A stretch of DNA of 64,000 bases from an uncultured Caulobacterales bacterium (GTDB lineage: Bacteria > Pseudomonadota > Alphaproteobacteria > Caulobacterales > Caulobacteraceae): positions 1 through 64,000 of the forward strand of contig CAISEP010000016.1 of the NCBI GenBank assembly GCA_903884425.1. Direction: 5' to 3'. The position numbers were made by a program, and so were the translations under genes. Numbering within the stretch: position 1 is the first letter of the stretch; the number at the start of each line of letters is the position of its first letter. This document shows, one piece after another, positions 15,730 to 25,628 of this stretch. The notes beneath the pieces were generated by a model, which saw only the letters and a list, made by a program, of their open reading frames with translations, was not told the origin of the DNA and made no database searches.

Positions 15730-17814
15730 CTACCAGATCCGCACCCGGTCGGCGGGGGCGAGATAGAGGGCCTGGCCCGCCTTCACGTCGAAGGCATCGT
15801 ACCAGCCGTCGAGATTGCGCACCGTCTGGGCCCGGTACGGGGCCGGGGCGTGCACGTCGGTCAGCACCTGCTGTCGCAGGGCCGGTTCCCGCGACTTGTT
15901 GCGCCAGCTCTGGGCAAAGGACAGGAAGAACTGCTGATCCCCCGTCAGACCGTCCAGCACCGGCGCGGCCTGGCCACCCAGGGACCGGTGGAAGGCGTCG
16001 AAGCTCGCCTGCAGCCCGGCCAGGTCGGCAATGTTCTCGCCCAGGGTCTGCTGGCCCTTGATCGCCAGGTCGGGGAAGGGCCGATAGGTGTCGAACTGCA
16101 CCGCCAGCTGGTGGGTGGAGGCTTCGAAATGGGCGAAATCCTCCTTGGTCCACCAGTTGCGCAGGCGTCCCTGGTCGTCGAACAGGGCCCCGGTGCTGTC
16201 GAAGCTGTGGCTGATCTCGTGGCCGATGGTGGCCCCGACCCCGCCATAGTTAGCCGCAGCCGATGCCTGCGGATCGAAGAACGGTGGCTGCAGGATCGCG
16301 GCGGGGAAGTTCAGGGCATTCAGCACCGGCAGGTTCACGGCATTCACCGTCTGCGGGGTCATGAACCACTCGTCCCGGTCCACCGGCCGGTCGAGCTTGG
16401 CCAGCTCGCGGCGATAGGCGAACGCGCCCGCGCGCCAGGCATTGCCCAGGGCGTCCTTCGGATCGATCACCAGGGTCGAATAGTCCTGCCAGTGATCGGG
16501 ATAGCCCACCCCCACCTTCAGGGCCCGCAGCTTGGCCTTGGCCGTGGCCTTGGTGGCGTCGCTCATCCACTCCAGATGGTCGATGCGGCGATCAAAGGCG
16601 GCGATCACGTTCTGCACCATGGCCTCGACCCGGGCCTTGGACTCCGGCGGAAAATAGCGGGCAGCATAGAGCTTGCCCACGGCATCTCCCAGGGCCCCGT
16701 TGGTCGCCCGCACCCCCCGCTTCCAGCGGGCCGCCAGCTGCGGCGTGCCGCTCAGCGTCTTGCCGTAGAAGTCGAAGCGCTCCTCCACGAAGGCCCGGGG
16801 CAGCAGGTCCGCGGACCGGTTCAGGAGGCCGTAGCTGAGATAGTCCCGCCACACCTTGATCGGGGTGCGCCCGGCAATGGCGGCCATCGCCGTCAGGGAG
16901 GCCGGCTGCCAGACCACGAACTCCCGCTGCCGGCCGAGACCGGCGGCGGCGAAATAGGCCTTCCAGTCCAGCCCCGGGGCTTTCGTTGCAAAGTCGGAGG
17001 CGGACCATTTGTTGTCGCCCTTGCGCACGTCCTCGTTCTCGTCGAGGGGGGGCTGGGCCGCGGCGATCTGCCGTTCCAGCGAGAGGATCGCGGTGGCCCG
17101 GGCCTCGGCATCGGCAAAGCCCGCCAGGCTCAGCACCCGGATGATGTGGGCGAGGTAGCGCTTGCGGATCGCCTCCATCCGCGGGCTGTCGGTGAGGTAG
17201 TAGTCCCGGCTCGGCATGCCCAGACCGCCCACCAGCAGGGTGGCCGAATAGCGGGTCGGCCGGTCGAGGTCGGCGGCCACCCAAAGGCCGAACAGGTTGG
17301 GGGTGTAGTAGTTGGTGTTGTTCAGCACATCCACGTCGGCCCGCAGGGTCCGGCCGAGCGCCGCGGCCAGCTGGTGGCGGGTGTGCACGGCGGCAATGGC
17401 GTCCAGGCGCGGCTTCAGGGGCGTCACGCCGCGGGCCTCGATGGTCGCCTCGTCCATGTAGGCGGCATAGTAGTCGGCGATCTTGCGGGTCTCCGAACCC
17501 GGCGCGGGGTCGGTCCTGGCCGCCTCCTGGATCAGGGCGGCGACCCGGCCCTCGGTCAGCTCCACCAGCTTGGCACCGGCTCCATAGCCCGACCGGTCCG
17601 CGGGAATGGCCGTGGCCCTGTCCCAGCCGCCATTGGCAAAGGCGAAGAAGTCATCCCCCGGGGCCACGGCCAGGTCCCGGCCGGCCAGGTCGAGGCCCGA
17701 GCTCCCGGTCGCGACCGGCGCGGCCGGGACCGGCGGGGCTACCGGAGTTTGGGAAAGGGCCGGACCGGCGACGGACAGGGCCAGGATCAGGGCGGCGAGG
17801 GGGTGTCTTTGCAT
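15730..17814 (-). CDS. M13 family metallopeptidase (PepO/neprilysin type), exported
   Basis: A 694-residue zinc endopeptidase of the neprilysin family. The zinc motif HEISH is at 532-536 and the third ligand in GENIAD (Glu593, with Asp597), at the 57-residue spacing usual for M13. A signal peptide spans residues 1-21. The N-terminal domain has the family's SRDYYL and NMVQ-type helices. Bacterial members degrade small peptides in the periplasm or on the surface. The start ATG 17814 begins the signal peptide directly. It is likely part of the peptide-scavenging capacity seen also in the D-aminopeptidase and M20 genes of this window. Confidence 0.9.
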   Translation of the reverse strand: MQRHPLAALILALSVAGPALSQTPVAPPVPAAPVATGSSGLDLAGRDLAVAPGDDFFAFANGGWDRATAIPADRSGYGAGAKLVELTEGRVAALIQEAARTDPAPGSETRKIADYYAAYMDEATIEARGVTPLKPRLDAIAAVHTRHQLAAALGRTLRADVDVLNNTNYYTPNLFGLWVAADLDRPTRYSATLLVGGLGMPSRDYYLTDSPRMEAIRKRYLAHIIRVLSLAGFADAEARATAILSLERQIAAAQPPLDENEDVRKGDNKWSASDFATKAPGLDWKAYFAAAGLGRQREFVVWQPASLTAMAAIAGRTPIKVWRDYLSYGLLNRSADLLPRAFVEERFDFYGKTLSGTPQLAARWKRGVRATNGALGDAVGKLYAARYFPPESKARVEAMVQNVIAAFDRRIDHLEWMSDATKATAKAKLRALKVGVGYPDHWQDYSTLVIDPKDALGNAWRAGAFAYRRELAKLDRPVDRDEWFMTPQTVNAVNLPVLNALNFPAAILQPPFFDPQASAAANYGGVGATIGHEISHSFDSTGALFDDQGRLRNWWTKEDFAHFEASTHQLAVQFDTYRPFPDLAIKGQQTLGENIADLAGLQASFDAFHRSLGGQAAPVLDGLTGDQQFFLSFAQSWRNKSREPALRQQVLTDVHAPAPYRAQTVRNLDGWYDAFDVKAGQALYLAPADRVRIW

Positions 17815-17904
17815 GGGCTATCCGGTCAGGGTGCAGCGGGTCGGGTCGGGCGACACGCTACCGCCGGATGGGGAAATGGCAATCGGTGATCCGGCGCGGA
17901 ACGG

Positions 17905-18180
17905 CTAGCGCGCCGTTTCCTTTTCCTTGGGCGCCGACACCCGGCGGGGCCGCGACTCCAGCTTCGGCTTGGGCAGCAGGCGGAAGCGGGACTGGCACCA
18001 GCCGAAATCGACGCCCACGTCGAGAAGGGCGTCCGACCGGCCGCAGGGACAGGCAAACTCCATCACCGACACCACCCGATAGGTCTCCCCCGCCCGCAGG
18101 GGCACGGGCCGACCAGTCACGTGGTTCGGCGCGGCATTGACGCACAGCACCAGATCATCCGGACCGAGGGCGTCGCTCAT
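17905..18180 (-). CDS. Small conserved hypothetical protein with Cys residues
   Basis: A 91-residue soluble protein. It starts with a DDLVLCVNAAPNH segment, carries a central ACPCG motif and a later WCQSRFRLLP stretch, and ends in a basic tail. The layout, a short beta-rich domain with LRAGETYRV, recalls small SH3-like proteins common in alphaproteobacteria, but no function is known to me. ATG 18180 is preferred over ATG 18189 because GGGAGAG then sits nine bases upstream. It is divergent from the TPR protein gene. Confidence 0.65.
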   Translation of the reverse strand: MSDALGPDDLVLCVNAAPNHVTGRPVPLRAGETYRVVSVMEFACPCGRSDALLDVGVDFGWCQSRFRLLPKPKLESRPRRVSAPKEKETAR

Positions 18181-18338
18181 GGCCTCCATCTCTCCCGTTC
18201 GAAGCCGCCCGCAGGCAGCACCGTTCGCCCCGATCATACCGCGGCGCACGGGTCCCGCCAACGGCGATGAGGGGGCGCGGCCGCGCCTTTACTTGTGCGG
18301 CCGCCGGGCGGACAGTGGCCAGACACGGGGAGGCCGCC

Positions 18339-20039
18339 ATGCGCTGGACACGACACCTGGGTGCGACGGCGGGAGCGGCCCTGGTGGTCCTGGCCACGGC
18401 AGCCCCCCTGGCCAGCGCCGTGGCAGGGTCCGACACCCCCGGCGCGGCCCTGCCCTCGGCCCCGGTCTGCCATCCGAAGGACGAGGCCGTCGAGGCCCCG
18501 CCAGGACCGGCGGAGGCCCTGCTGACCGGCTACGGGTCGGGCGGCTTTCCCATCACCACCCGCAGCGCCGAGGCCCAGGCCTATTTCAACAACGGCATGC
18601 AGCTTGCCCATGCCTTTGCCCACCGGGCGGCAGTGAGCGCCTTCAAGCGCGCCGAGGCCCTCGACCCCACCTGCGCCCTGTGCGTCTGGGGGGAGGCCTG
18701 GTCCCGCGGCCCGACCATCAATTTCGACATCACCCCGAAGGACGCGGCGGAACTGGCCGCCCTGGCCGACAGGGCCGCCCGGCTGGCAAGGGCCGGAACG
18801 GCGGACGAGCAGGCCCTGACGGCCGCCCTGCAGCACCGCTATCACGGGGGCGGAGGCAAGGGGCCGGGGGACCTGGCCTTCGCCGCCGCCATGGACGCCT
18901 ATGCCCGGGCGCATCCGACGGACAACGAGGCCGCGGTGATCGCCGCGGATGCCTGGATGATCCCGGCGGCCCTGGGGAACAACCGCCGTCACCTGGACCG
19001 GGCGCGGGAATTGCTGCTGGCCACCCTGCAACGCGATCCCGACCATACCGGCGCGATCCACTTCTACATCCACGCCACGGAGATGGACGGGGTGGGGACG
19101 CTGGCCCTGCCCTGGGCGGTGAAGCTGCAGGCCGATGCGCCCCGGGCCAGCCATCTGGTGCACATGCCGTCCCACACCTACCTCTGGGCAGGCCGCTTCC
19201 GGATGGCAGAGCAGTCCAACATCGACGCGGTGAAGCTCGACCGGGCCAATGCGGCGCGGCTGAAGACCAGGGGGGGCGTGTTCGGGCTGATCTACCACGC
19301 CCACAACGTCCAGTTCGGCATGGCCGCGGCGCTGCTGTCCAACGATGCCCAGGGAGGCCTGTTCCTGGCGGCGGACGAGGTGGCGCGCGTGCCGGAGGTG
19401 AAGGCCGACGACGTCTACCAGCAGACGGTCCTCGGCACCGCCTATTTCGGCTATGGCCGCTTCGCTGACCTGGCAACGGTGAGGGCCCTGCCGGACCCCG
19501 GCCAGAGGCTGCCCCTGGATGCGGCCCTGCGCCAGTATGCCATCGGCGAGGCCGCCGCCCGGGTGGGGAACCTGGCCGCCCTGCACGGGGCGATCGACGG
19601 CATTCCCGAGGCACCGGTGCCCCTGCCCGGGGTCAAGGACCGGGACGACCGGTCCCAGGCCGCGGCCCTGCAGACCATCGCCCGGAACGTGCTGCTCGGC
19701 CGCGCGGCCATGCTGGAGCACCGCTATGCCGCCGCCGCGCGGGCCTATCGGGCCGCCGCGGAGGTGCAGGACGCCCATCTGGGCCAGTCCCGCGATCCGC
19801 CGGTCTGGTGGTATCCCGTCCGGCGCAGCCTGGCCGCGGCCCTGCTGGCCCAGGGCGACCGCGCCGGGGCCCGGCGGGAGGTGGCCACGGTCCTGACCTG
19901 GTGGCCCTATGATCCGGTGAGCCTGAAGCTGCTGGCCGATATCGAGGGCCCCGCCGATCCCGCCAACGGGACCCGGCTGCAGCAGGCCATGGCCAACTGG
20001 ACCGGGGACATCACCACCCTGCCCGCGGCCCTGATCTAG
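18339..20039 (+). CDS. Exported tetratricopeptide-like repeat protein
   Basis: A 566-residue protein with a signal peptide (residues 1-28) and helical repeats from about residue 85 onwards (AYFNNGMQLAHAFAHRAAVSAF, a TPR-like unit). Conserved His-rich stretches FYIHATE, HMPSHTYL and YHAHNVQF suggest a metal or haem site in the middle of the superhelix. ALDPTCALCVWGEAW carries a CxxC pair. Relatives are widespread, exported and without defined function. GGGGAGG precedes ATG 18339. It converges on the Cds1-like gene. Confidence 0.75.
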   Translation: MRWTRHLGATAGAALVVLATAAPLASAVAGSDTPGAALPSAPVCHPKDEAVEAPPGPAEALLTGYGSGGFPITTRSAEAQAYFNNGMQLAHAFAHRAAVSAFKRAEALDPTCALCVWGEAWSRGPTINFDITPKDAAELAALADRAARLARAGTADEQALTAALQHRYHGGGGKGPGDLAFAAAMDAYARAHPTDNEAAVIAADAWMIPAALGNNRRHLDRARELLLATLQRDPDHTGAIHFYIHATEMDGVGTLALPWAVKLQADAPRASHLVHMPSHTYLWAGRFRMAEQSNIDAVKLDRANAARLKTRGGVFGLIYHAHNVQFGMAAALLSNDAQGGLFLAADEVARVPEVKADDVYQQTVLGTAYFGYGRFADLATVRALPDPGQRLPLDAALRQYAIGEAAARVGNLAALHGAIDGIPEAPVPLPGVKDRDDRSQAAALQTIARNVLLGRAAMLEHRYAAAARAYRAAAEVQDAHLGQSRDPPVWWYPVRRSLAAALLAQGDRAGARREVATVLTWWPYDPVSLKLLADIEGPADPANGTRLQQAMANWTGDITTLPAALI

Positions 20040-20052
20040 CAGGCGCGTCGGG

Positions 20053-21141
20053 TCACCCGTCGAAGCGTCCGGTGGCCAGGAAGCGGGTCATCCGCGCCTC
20101 CTCCGCCGCCGTGTCGAAGCCCTGGTCCGCCAGCCACTCCGCGCAATAATAGGTGGAGGCATAGCGCTCCCCCGAGTCGCACAGGATCGACACGATCGAA
20201 CCCCGCTCCCCCGCCCGCGCCATCTCATCGGCCAGGCGGGCCACGGCGACCAGGTTGGTGCCCGTCGAGCCCCCTACCTGGCGCCCCAGATGCCGGCTCA
20301 GCGCCCGGGCGGCGGCGATGGAGGCCACATCCTCCACCACCTCCATCCGGTCGATCACGTCGGGGACGAAGCTGGGTTCCACCCGCGGGCGACCGATCCC
20401 CTCGATCCGGGCCGTGGGCCCCTCGGCGCGGGTGACGGTCCGGTCCCGCCAGTGCCGGTGGAAGACCGAGGCCGCGGGATCGGCCACGCAGATGCGGGTG
20501 GCATGGCGGTGGAAACGCACGAACCGCCCGAGGGTGGCGGAGGTGCCCCCGGTGCCGGCCCCGGTGACGATCCAGTCGGGGACGGCGGCGGGCTCCCGCG
20601 CCATCTGGGCGAAGATGCTCTCGGCGATGTTGTTGTTGCCCCGCCAGTCCGTGGCCCGCTCGGCGAAGGTGAACTGGTCCATGTAGTGGCCGCCCAGGCG
20701 GTCGGCGAGTTCCTGGGCCGCCCCGTAGACCGCCGCCGCCCCCTCCACCTCGTGGCAGCGGCCGCCCAGCTTCTGGATGGCGGCGATCTTCTCCACCGCC
20801 GTGCCCGCGGGCATGACGGCGATGAAGGGCAGCCCCAGCATCCGGGCGAAATAGGCCTCCGACACCGCCGTGGAGCCGGAGGAGGCCTCGACGATGGTCA
20901 TGCCCTCCTCGATCCAGCCGTTGCACAGGGCGTAGAGGAACAGGGACCGGGCCAGCCGGTGCTTCAGGCTGCCGGTGGGATGGCTGCTCTCGTCCTTCAG
21001 ATAGATGGCGATGTCCGGCAGGGCCGGCAGGGCCAGGGGGATCAGGTGGGTGTCGGCGCTGCGGGTGTAGTCCGCCTCGATCCGCCCGATGGCCCAGTTC
21101 AGCCAGGGCCGTGCCGGCCGGGCCTGATCGGTCTGTGTCAC
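20053..21141 (-). CDS. cds1: PLP-dependent L-cysteine desulfhydrase, Cds1-like
   Basis: A 362-residue fold-type II PLP enzyme. The [16 protein letters not shown] stretch contains the cofactor lysine Lys60, followed by [11 protein letters not shown] for the substrate loop and a Gly-rich [12 protein letters not shown] phosphate-binding loop. The N-terminal RSADTHLI and [12 protein letters not shown] closely follow mycobacterial Cds1, which cleaves cysteine to pyruvate, sulfide and ammonia. It belongs to the cysteine synthase/CBS family, so a synthase role is possible, but the Cds1-specific signatures favour the desulfhydrase. It is 14 bp from the preceding M20 gene on the same strand and probably co-transcribed. 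Confidence 0.8.
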   Translation of the reverse strand: MTQTDQARPARPWLNWAIGRIEADYTRSADTHLIPLALPALPDIAIYLKDESSHPTGSLKHRLARSLFLYALCNGWIEEGMTIVEASSGSTAVSEAYFARMLGLPFIAVMPAGTAVEKIAAIQKLGGRCHEVEGAAAVYGAAQELADRLGGHYMDQFTFAERATDWRGNNNIAESIFAQMAREPAAVPDWIVTGAGTGGTSATLGRFVRFHRHATRICVADPAASVFHRHWRDRTVTRAEGPTARIEGIGRPRVEPSFVPDVIDRMEVVEDVASIAAARALSRHLGRQVGGSTGTNLVAVARLADEMARAGERGSIVSILCDSGERYASTYYCAEWLADQGFDTAAEEARMTRFLATGRFDG

Positions 21142-21155
21142 CCTGTGCGCCCCGC

Positions 21156-22700
21156 CTAGCCGCCGACGCTGGCCAGGGCGTAGAGGAACTCCACATGGCT
21201 GAGGGTGGCCCCGGTCATGCCGCGCACCGCGGGAAGGTCCGACTCGATCAGGTAGTACTCGTTCGGCGCATGGGCCCCGGAGCCGTGGCCGAGGCCGAAA
21301 TGCCCCGCCGGCAGGCTGACCGGCGCGCTGGTGAACAGATAGCCCGGCCAGGAGCCCGCCAGGCGGGGATTGAAGGTGTAGGGGGTCTTCTCCGCGGCAT
21401 AGACCAGGGTCGAGGCCTTGATCAGGCCGGAATGCTCGTCGGTCTGGGTGGGGTCATAGCCGCCGGTGACCTTCACCTCGATGTCGCCATAGCCGCGCCG
21501 GGCCAGGTGCGCCTTCAGCTTCTCCGCCGCCTCCGCCGCGGTCTGGTCGGGGACGAGGCGGCAGTCGATCTTGGCCGTGGCCTTCGACGGCAGGATGGTC
21601 TTGCCCCCCTGGCCGGTATAGCCGGCATTGATCCCCTCGATGTTCACCGTGGGCTGGGAGGCCAGCCGCTCCAGCGCGTCGCGGTAGGACAGGTCGCGCA
21701 CCCACTTCTGCACGCCCATGGCCTTCTTCACGTCCTCCTCCTTCGTCGAGGCGACGGTCTGGGCGATGAGCTCCTTCTGGCGGGGGGTCAGGGGCTTCAC
21801 ATGCTCGAACCAGCCGTCGATGGCCGGGTCGTTGCCGTCCTCGGACACCAGGGTCGAGAGCGCCTTGACCAGCCGCCACACCGGGCTGTCCAGCTCGGCC
21901 TTGTAGCTGGAATGGATGTCGACGTTCGACCCCCGGCCCCAGGCCTTGGTGGAGGAAATCAGCTCCAGCTCGATGATGCCCTTGGCCCCGAGATTGATGG
22001 ACACGTCCCCCTGCAGGGACTGGGAGGCAAAGGGCATGAACACCGAGTGGCACCGGGCCAGGGCCGCCAGCACTTCGGGCTTGCGGACCACCTGGTGGAA
22101 GTGGGGCGAGCCGATCTCCTCCTCCCCCTCCGCCACCAGGACGATGTTCACCGGCAGCTTCTGGCCCGCACCCTTGAAGGCGTGCAGGGCGGCGAGGAAG
22201 GTGGCCTCAGGGCCCTTCTGGTTGGTGGCGCCCCGGCCGATCAGGGCCTTGCCGACGCCCGGCTTGTCCACCACCCGGGCCTCCAGCGGCGGGGACATCC
22301 ATTCCGACGGGTCGAACTGCTTCACGTCGTACATGAAGTACATGCCGATGGTCACCGGAGCCCCGGCGTCGAGGGTGGCGAACACGCCGGGATGCCCGTC
22401 CGTGGGCATCTTCACCGCCGTCTGGAACCCGGCCTCCTTCAGCAGGTCGATCATCATCTGCGCGCCGGCCTCCATGTTGCGGTTCTCCGCCGCGATGGAG
22501 GGCAGGGCGATCCAGCTCTGCAGCCGCTTAAGGGCCTCGGGCTGCTGCTGGTCGATCACCTTGCGGAAGGCGGCCAGGTCCGGGGCCCGGGGACGGGCCA
22601 TGGCCAGGCCAGGCGCCAGGGCCGGGGACAGGAGCGGCACCCCGCCCAGAGCCGCCATCTGCAGCAGGCCTTGCCGACGGGTCATGGTGGGATGGGTCAT
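21156..22700 (-). CDS. M20/M25/M40 family metallohydrolase, Tat-exported
   Basis: A 514-residue dizinc peptidase-like protein. The leader has a twin-arginine motif ([12 protein letters not shown], residues 6-17). The catalytic domain has a MYDVKQF strand, [18 protein letters not shown] and the [11 protein letters not shown] metal-binding turn, then a dimerisation domain and a late NEYYLIE segment. In standard M20 enzymes the first strand reads HxD; here the position before YDV is Met, so one usual zinc histidine appears absent. ATG 22700 is chosen because AAGGA lies seven bases upstream; a GTG at 22727 is in frame. It is followed closely by the Cds1-like gene. Confidence 0.82.
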   Translation of the reverse strand: MTHPTMTRRQGLLQMAALGGVPLLSPALAPGLAMARPRAPDLAAFRKVIDQQQPEALKRLQSWIALPSIAAENRNMEAGAQMMIDLLKEAGFQTAVKMPTDGHPGVFATLDAGAPVTIGMYFMYDVKQFDPSEWMSPPLEARVVDKPGVGKALIGRGATNQKGPEATFLAALHAFKGAGQKLPVNIVLVAEGEEEIGSPHFHQVVRKPEVLAALARCHSVFMPFASQSLQGDVSINLGAKGIIELELISSTKAWGRGSNVDIHSSYKAELDSPVWRLVKALSTLVSEDGNDPAIDGWFEHVKPLTPRQKELIAQTVASTKEEDVKKAMGVQKWVRDLSYRDALERLASQPTVNIEGINAGYTGQGGKTILPSKATAKIDCRLVPDQTAAEAAEKLKAHLARRGYGDIEVKVTGGYDPTQTDEHSGLIKASTLVYAAEKTPYTFNPRLAGSWPGYLFTSAPVSLPAGHFGLGHGSGAHAPNEYYLIESDLPAVRGMTGATLSHVEFLYALASVGG

Positions 22701-22861
22701 GGTCTGGTCCTTGCTGCTTCGCGTCACCGGGACGGGGTGTCCACGGGCCCGTCCGGTCGCTGGTCATTGTGCCCCGGGGCAGGAATCCGCCGCCCTGCGC
22801 TTCAGCCTAGACCCAGTTTCCCGCCGCCGGAAGCCGTTCCCGACCGCCGCGCCGGGGAAGA

Positions 22862-24562
22862 TCAGGCCTGATGGGTCGCGACACCGCCCACGACGGTCCG
22901 GACCACCTGGATGTCCTTGATGCGTCCCGGGTCCACCCGGTGCGGGTCGTCGGCCAGCACCACATAGTCGGCCAGCTTGCCCGGCCGGATCGAGCCCTTC
23001 TGCGCCTCCTCCTTGGTGTCCCAGGCCCCGTTGAGCGTGTGGACCCGCAGGGCCTCGTCCAGGGTGATCCGCTGGTTCGCCCCCCACACCTCCCCGTTCC
23101 AGCCCTTGCGGGTGGTCATGGCCTGCAGGGCCATCAGGGGCGAGAAGGGGCCCGGATAGAAGTCCGACCCGGCGCAGGCCTTCACGCCGGCATCCAGCAG
23201 GCTGCGGAAGGGGATCATGTCGCGCATGATCTCCTCGCCATAGAAGTGGAACTTGTCACTGTTGTAGTAGGGATAGGTGCTGAACAGGGCGGGCGTGACG
23301 TCCAGCGCCTTCATCCGTGCGATCAGCGACGGCGTCAGCTGGCTGCAGTGGGTGATCTTCCAGCGGACGTCCTTCACCGGGAACAGCCGGGCCGCGCGCT
23401 CGTAGGCGGTCAGCACATGGTCGATGGCCACGTCGCCATTGGCGTGGCAGTTCGGCCGGATACCGGCCCGGTGCACCCGCTCCACCCAGGCGTTCAGGTC
23501 CTCCTGACTCTGGGTGACATTGCCGCGATAGCCGGTGGCGCTGCCGGGAAAGGGTCGGCTCATGGCCATGGTCCGCTCCGACAGGGACCCGTCCGCCGTG
23601 TGCTCGATCGAGGCCCCGATCCGCAGCCAGTCATCCCCCAGCCCCGAGCGCACGCCCGCCTTGATCAGCAGGTCCAGGGTCGCCTCGTCCGCCTCGTAGT
23701 TCACCCGGTGGCGCAGGCGGCCCTGGTCGCGCAGGCGCATCAGGGCATCCAGCGAGCCCCCCTCGTGGCAGACGCCGGTGAGGCCGGACCGGGCATAGAG
23801 GGTGGACATGTGGGCCTGCCCCTCCAGCGCGCGGCGGTCCCGCTCCTCCGGCGTGAAGGTGGGACGCCGCCCGACGGCCTCGAACCGGTCCATGGCCAGG
23901 TCGGTGACCCGGCCGTTCAGGCTGCCGTCGGCAAAGCGGTCGAAGGTGCCCCCATAGGGATTGGCGGTGTCGCGGGTGACCCCGGCCAGCTCGAAGGCCT
24001 TGCTGTTGCAGTAGAGGGTGTGGCCGCCCCGGTGGTGGACGGCGACGGGATGCTCGGTGGACACCTTGTCCAGGTCGTGGACATTGATCGCCCGGCCGTC
24101 CTTGACCTTGGTGTCGTCGTAGAAGAAGCCCTCCACCCAGAAGCCCGGCGGGGTGGTCGCCGCCCGGGCCTTCAGCTTGTCGAGGATGCCGGCGATGGTC
24201 ACGAACTCCACGTCGAAGGGGTTGCCCACCAGCACCTCGTAGAGCAGCTGTTCCCCCTCCGGATGGTTGTGGGCGTCGATGAAGCCCGGCGTCACCGTCA
24301 TGCCCTGGGCGTCGAACACCTCCGTCCGGGGCCCGGCCAGGGCGCGGATGTCCGACGTGCTGCCCACGGCCACGAAGCGGTCCCCGCGGATGGCGAAGGC
24401 CTCCGCCGTCGGCTGGGCGTCCTCCACCGTCCAGACCCGGGCATTGACGACGATCCGGTCCGGCTCCAGCGGCCCGGCGATCGCCCGGGTGGCCCCGGCG
24501 GCGGCGGCCAGGGCGGCACCGCCCCCCTGCAGGATGTGCCTGCGTCCGATCCCGTACGACAT
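22862..24562 (-). CDS. Amidohydrolase (YtcJ-like), Tat-exported
   Basis: A 566-residue metal-dependent hydrolase of the amidohydrolase superfamily, in the YtcJ/imidazolonepropionase-like branch. After a Tat-type leader (GRRHILQGGG, residues 6-15) comes the small beta-sandwich, then the metal motif DAHNH (96-100) and further His-rich strands (HHRGGHT, ANGDVAIDH, THCSQL). The C-terminal GSIRPGKLADYVVL closes the sandwich domain. Family members hydrolyse exocyclic amides or formamides; substrate unknown. It is upstream of the M20 and Cds1 genes on the same strand, separated by 161 bp. Confidence 0.85.
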   Translation of the reverse strand: MSYGIGRRHILQGGGAALAAAAGATRAIAGPLEPDRIVVNARVWTVEDAQPTAEAFAIRGDRFVAVGSTSDIRALAGPRTEVFDAQGMTVTPGFIDAHNHPEGEQLLYEVLVGNPFDVEFVTIAGILDKLKARAATTPPGFWVEGFFYDDTKVKDGRAINVHDLDKVSTEHPVAVHHRGGHTLYCNSKAFELAGVTRDTANPYGGTFDRFADGSLNGRVTDLAMDRFEAVGRRPTFTPEERDRRALEGQAHMSTLYARSGLTGVCHEGGSLDALMRLRDQGRLRHRVNYEADEATLDLLIKAGVRSGLGDDWLRIGASIEHTADGSLSERTMAMSRPFPGSATGYRGNVTQSQEDLNAWVERVHRAGIRPNCHANGDVAIDHVLTAYERAARLFPVKDVRWKITHCSQLTPSLIARMKALDVTPALFSTYPYYNSDKFHFYGEEIMRDMIPFRSLLDAGVKACAGSDFYPGPFSPLMALQAMTTRKGWNGEVWGANQRITLDEALRVHTLNGAWDTKEEAQKGSIRPGKLADYVVLADDPHRVDPGRIKDIQVVRTVVGGVATHQA

Positions 24563-24645
24563 CGAAGGTCCCTCCCGCGGCGACGGCCGCCGACGTCACG
24601 ATACAGAGGCTGTGTCACCGACCGCAAGCGGGGCGCTCCGCGGGC

Positions 24646-25623
24646 TCAGTCCGGGTCGTCCTGCCACAGCCAGACCAGGGCCGCGGGCAGGGTCGCGGCC
24701 ATCACCCGGGGGTCGGCATGACGCCCCCCGCGGGAAAAGGTGAAGCGATAGGCGTAGCCCCCGGCCGCCAGGGCCGCCGCCATCCGCCGGTTGGCCAGCG
24801 GCCAGTTGTGCCAGGTCTCCTCCGGATCGTCCGCATGCAGGTCGTTCTCCCCCACCTCCAGCCAGACGCGCAGGGGCTTCTTCGGCGCTCCGGGGATGAG
24901 GGTCGCGTGATACTCCCACGCCCCCCGCGGGGTCTGCGGGTCCGGCGGCGACTGCTGGTTCACGAAGGTCCCCGAATAGGACAGGACCCGCCGGTACCGC
25001 TGCGGATGGAACCAGGCCAGGGTGAAGGCACAGGCCCCGCCGGAACTGACGCCCAGGGTGGCGCGCCGGTCCGGGTCACTGCTCAGGGTCAGGCCGGTCT
25101 CCGCCGTCACCCGGGGCAGGACCTCGGTCTCGATGAAGTCGCCATAGGTGCCCGAGACCGTGTCGTACTCCAGGCCCCGCTGGGAGCCCTGGGCATCCCC
25201 GCCGCCGGAATCGATCAGGATGGCCGCCATGGCCGGAACCCGCCCGTCGGCGATCAGGTTGTCGAGCACCCGGGGCACCAAGTTGAGGAAGGCGTGCCCA
25301 TCCTGCACCAGCAGGAACGGCAGGGGCGTCCCCGGCACCGCTCCGGGCGGCACATAGACCCAGACGGTGCGGAGATAGGGATGCGGCTCGGACTGCTCGT
25401 GGGCCTGCGCCGCGATCCGGTTGCCGTGGGCATCCCGGCGCCTTGTGACCGCATTCTCGATCCGCCGGATGCCGGGATAGATCCGGCTCTCCGTGGACCG
25501 CAGGACGAAGGCGTGGACGGTTCCGGCGGGCACCTCCGGCCGCAGCACCGTCTCCGGCGCGGGCGCGTAGTCCGGGCCGATCTCCCGCTCCGGCCCGCCG
25601 TCGTCACGCGTGGAGGCCCCCAC
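24646..25623 (-). CDS. Esterase, enterochelin-esterase-like alpha/beta hydrolase
   Basis: A 325-residue protein with an N-terminal beta-sandwich and a C-terminal alpha/beta-hydrolase domain. The nucleophile elbow is GVSSGG (within ATLGVSSGGACAF), the acid lies in LEVGENDLHADD and the catalytic His in the late GRHADPR. This is the order of Fes/IroE-type trilactone esterases and of feruloyl-esterase-like proteins. No signal peptide, so the substrate is probably imported. GTG 25623 with GAGG three to four bases upstream starts the frame just after the PhyH gene; the two are probably one transcript. Confidence 0.75.
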   Translation of the reverse strand: MGASTRDDGGPEREIGPDYAPAPETVLRPEVPAGTVHAFVLRSTESRIYPGIRRIENAVTRRRDAHGNRIAAQAHEQSEPHPYLRTVWVYVPPGAVPGTPLPFLLVQDGHAFLNLVPRVLDNLIADGRVPAMAAILIDSGGGDAQGSQRGLEYDTVSGTYGDFIETEVLPRVTAETGLTLSSDPDRRATLGVSSGGACAFTLAWFHPQRYRRVLSYSGTFVNQQSPPDPQTPRGAWEYHATLIPGAPKKPLRVWLEVGENDLHADDPEETWHNWPLANRRMAAALAAGGYAYRFTFSRGGRHADPRVMAATLPAALVWLWQDDPD

Positions 25624-25628
25624 CCGCC

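Noticed and set aside
15493-17889. A 798-residue open frame on the plus strand
   Set aside because: Antisense to the M13 peptidase and the hydrolase, both of which show complete catalytic motifs on the minus strand.
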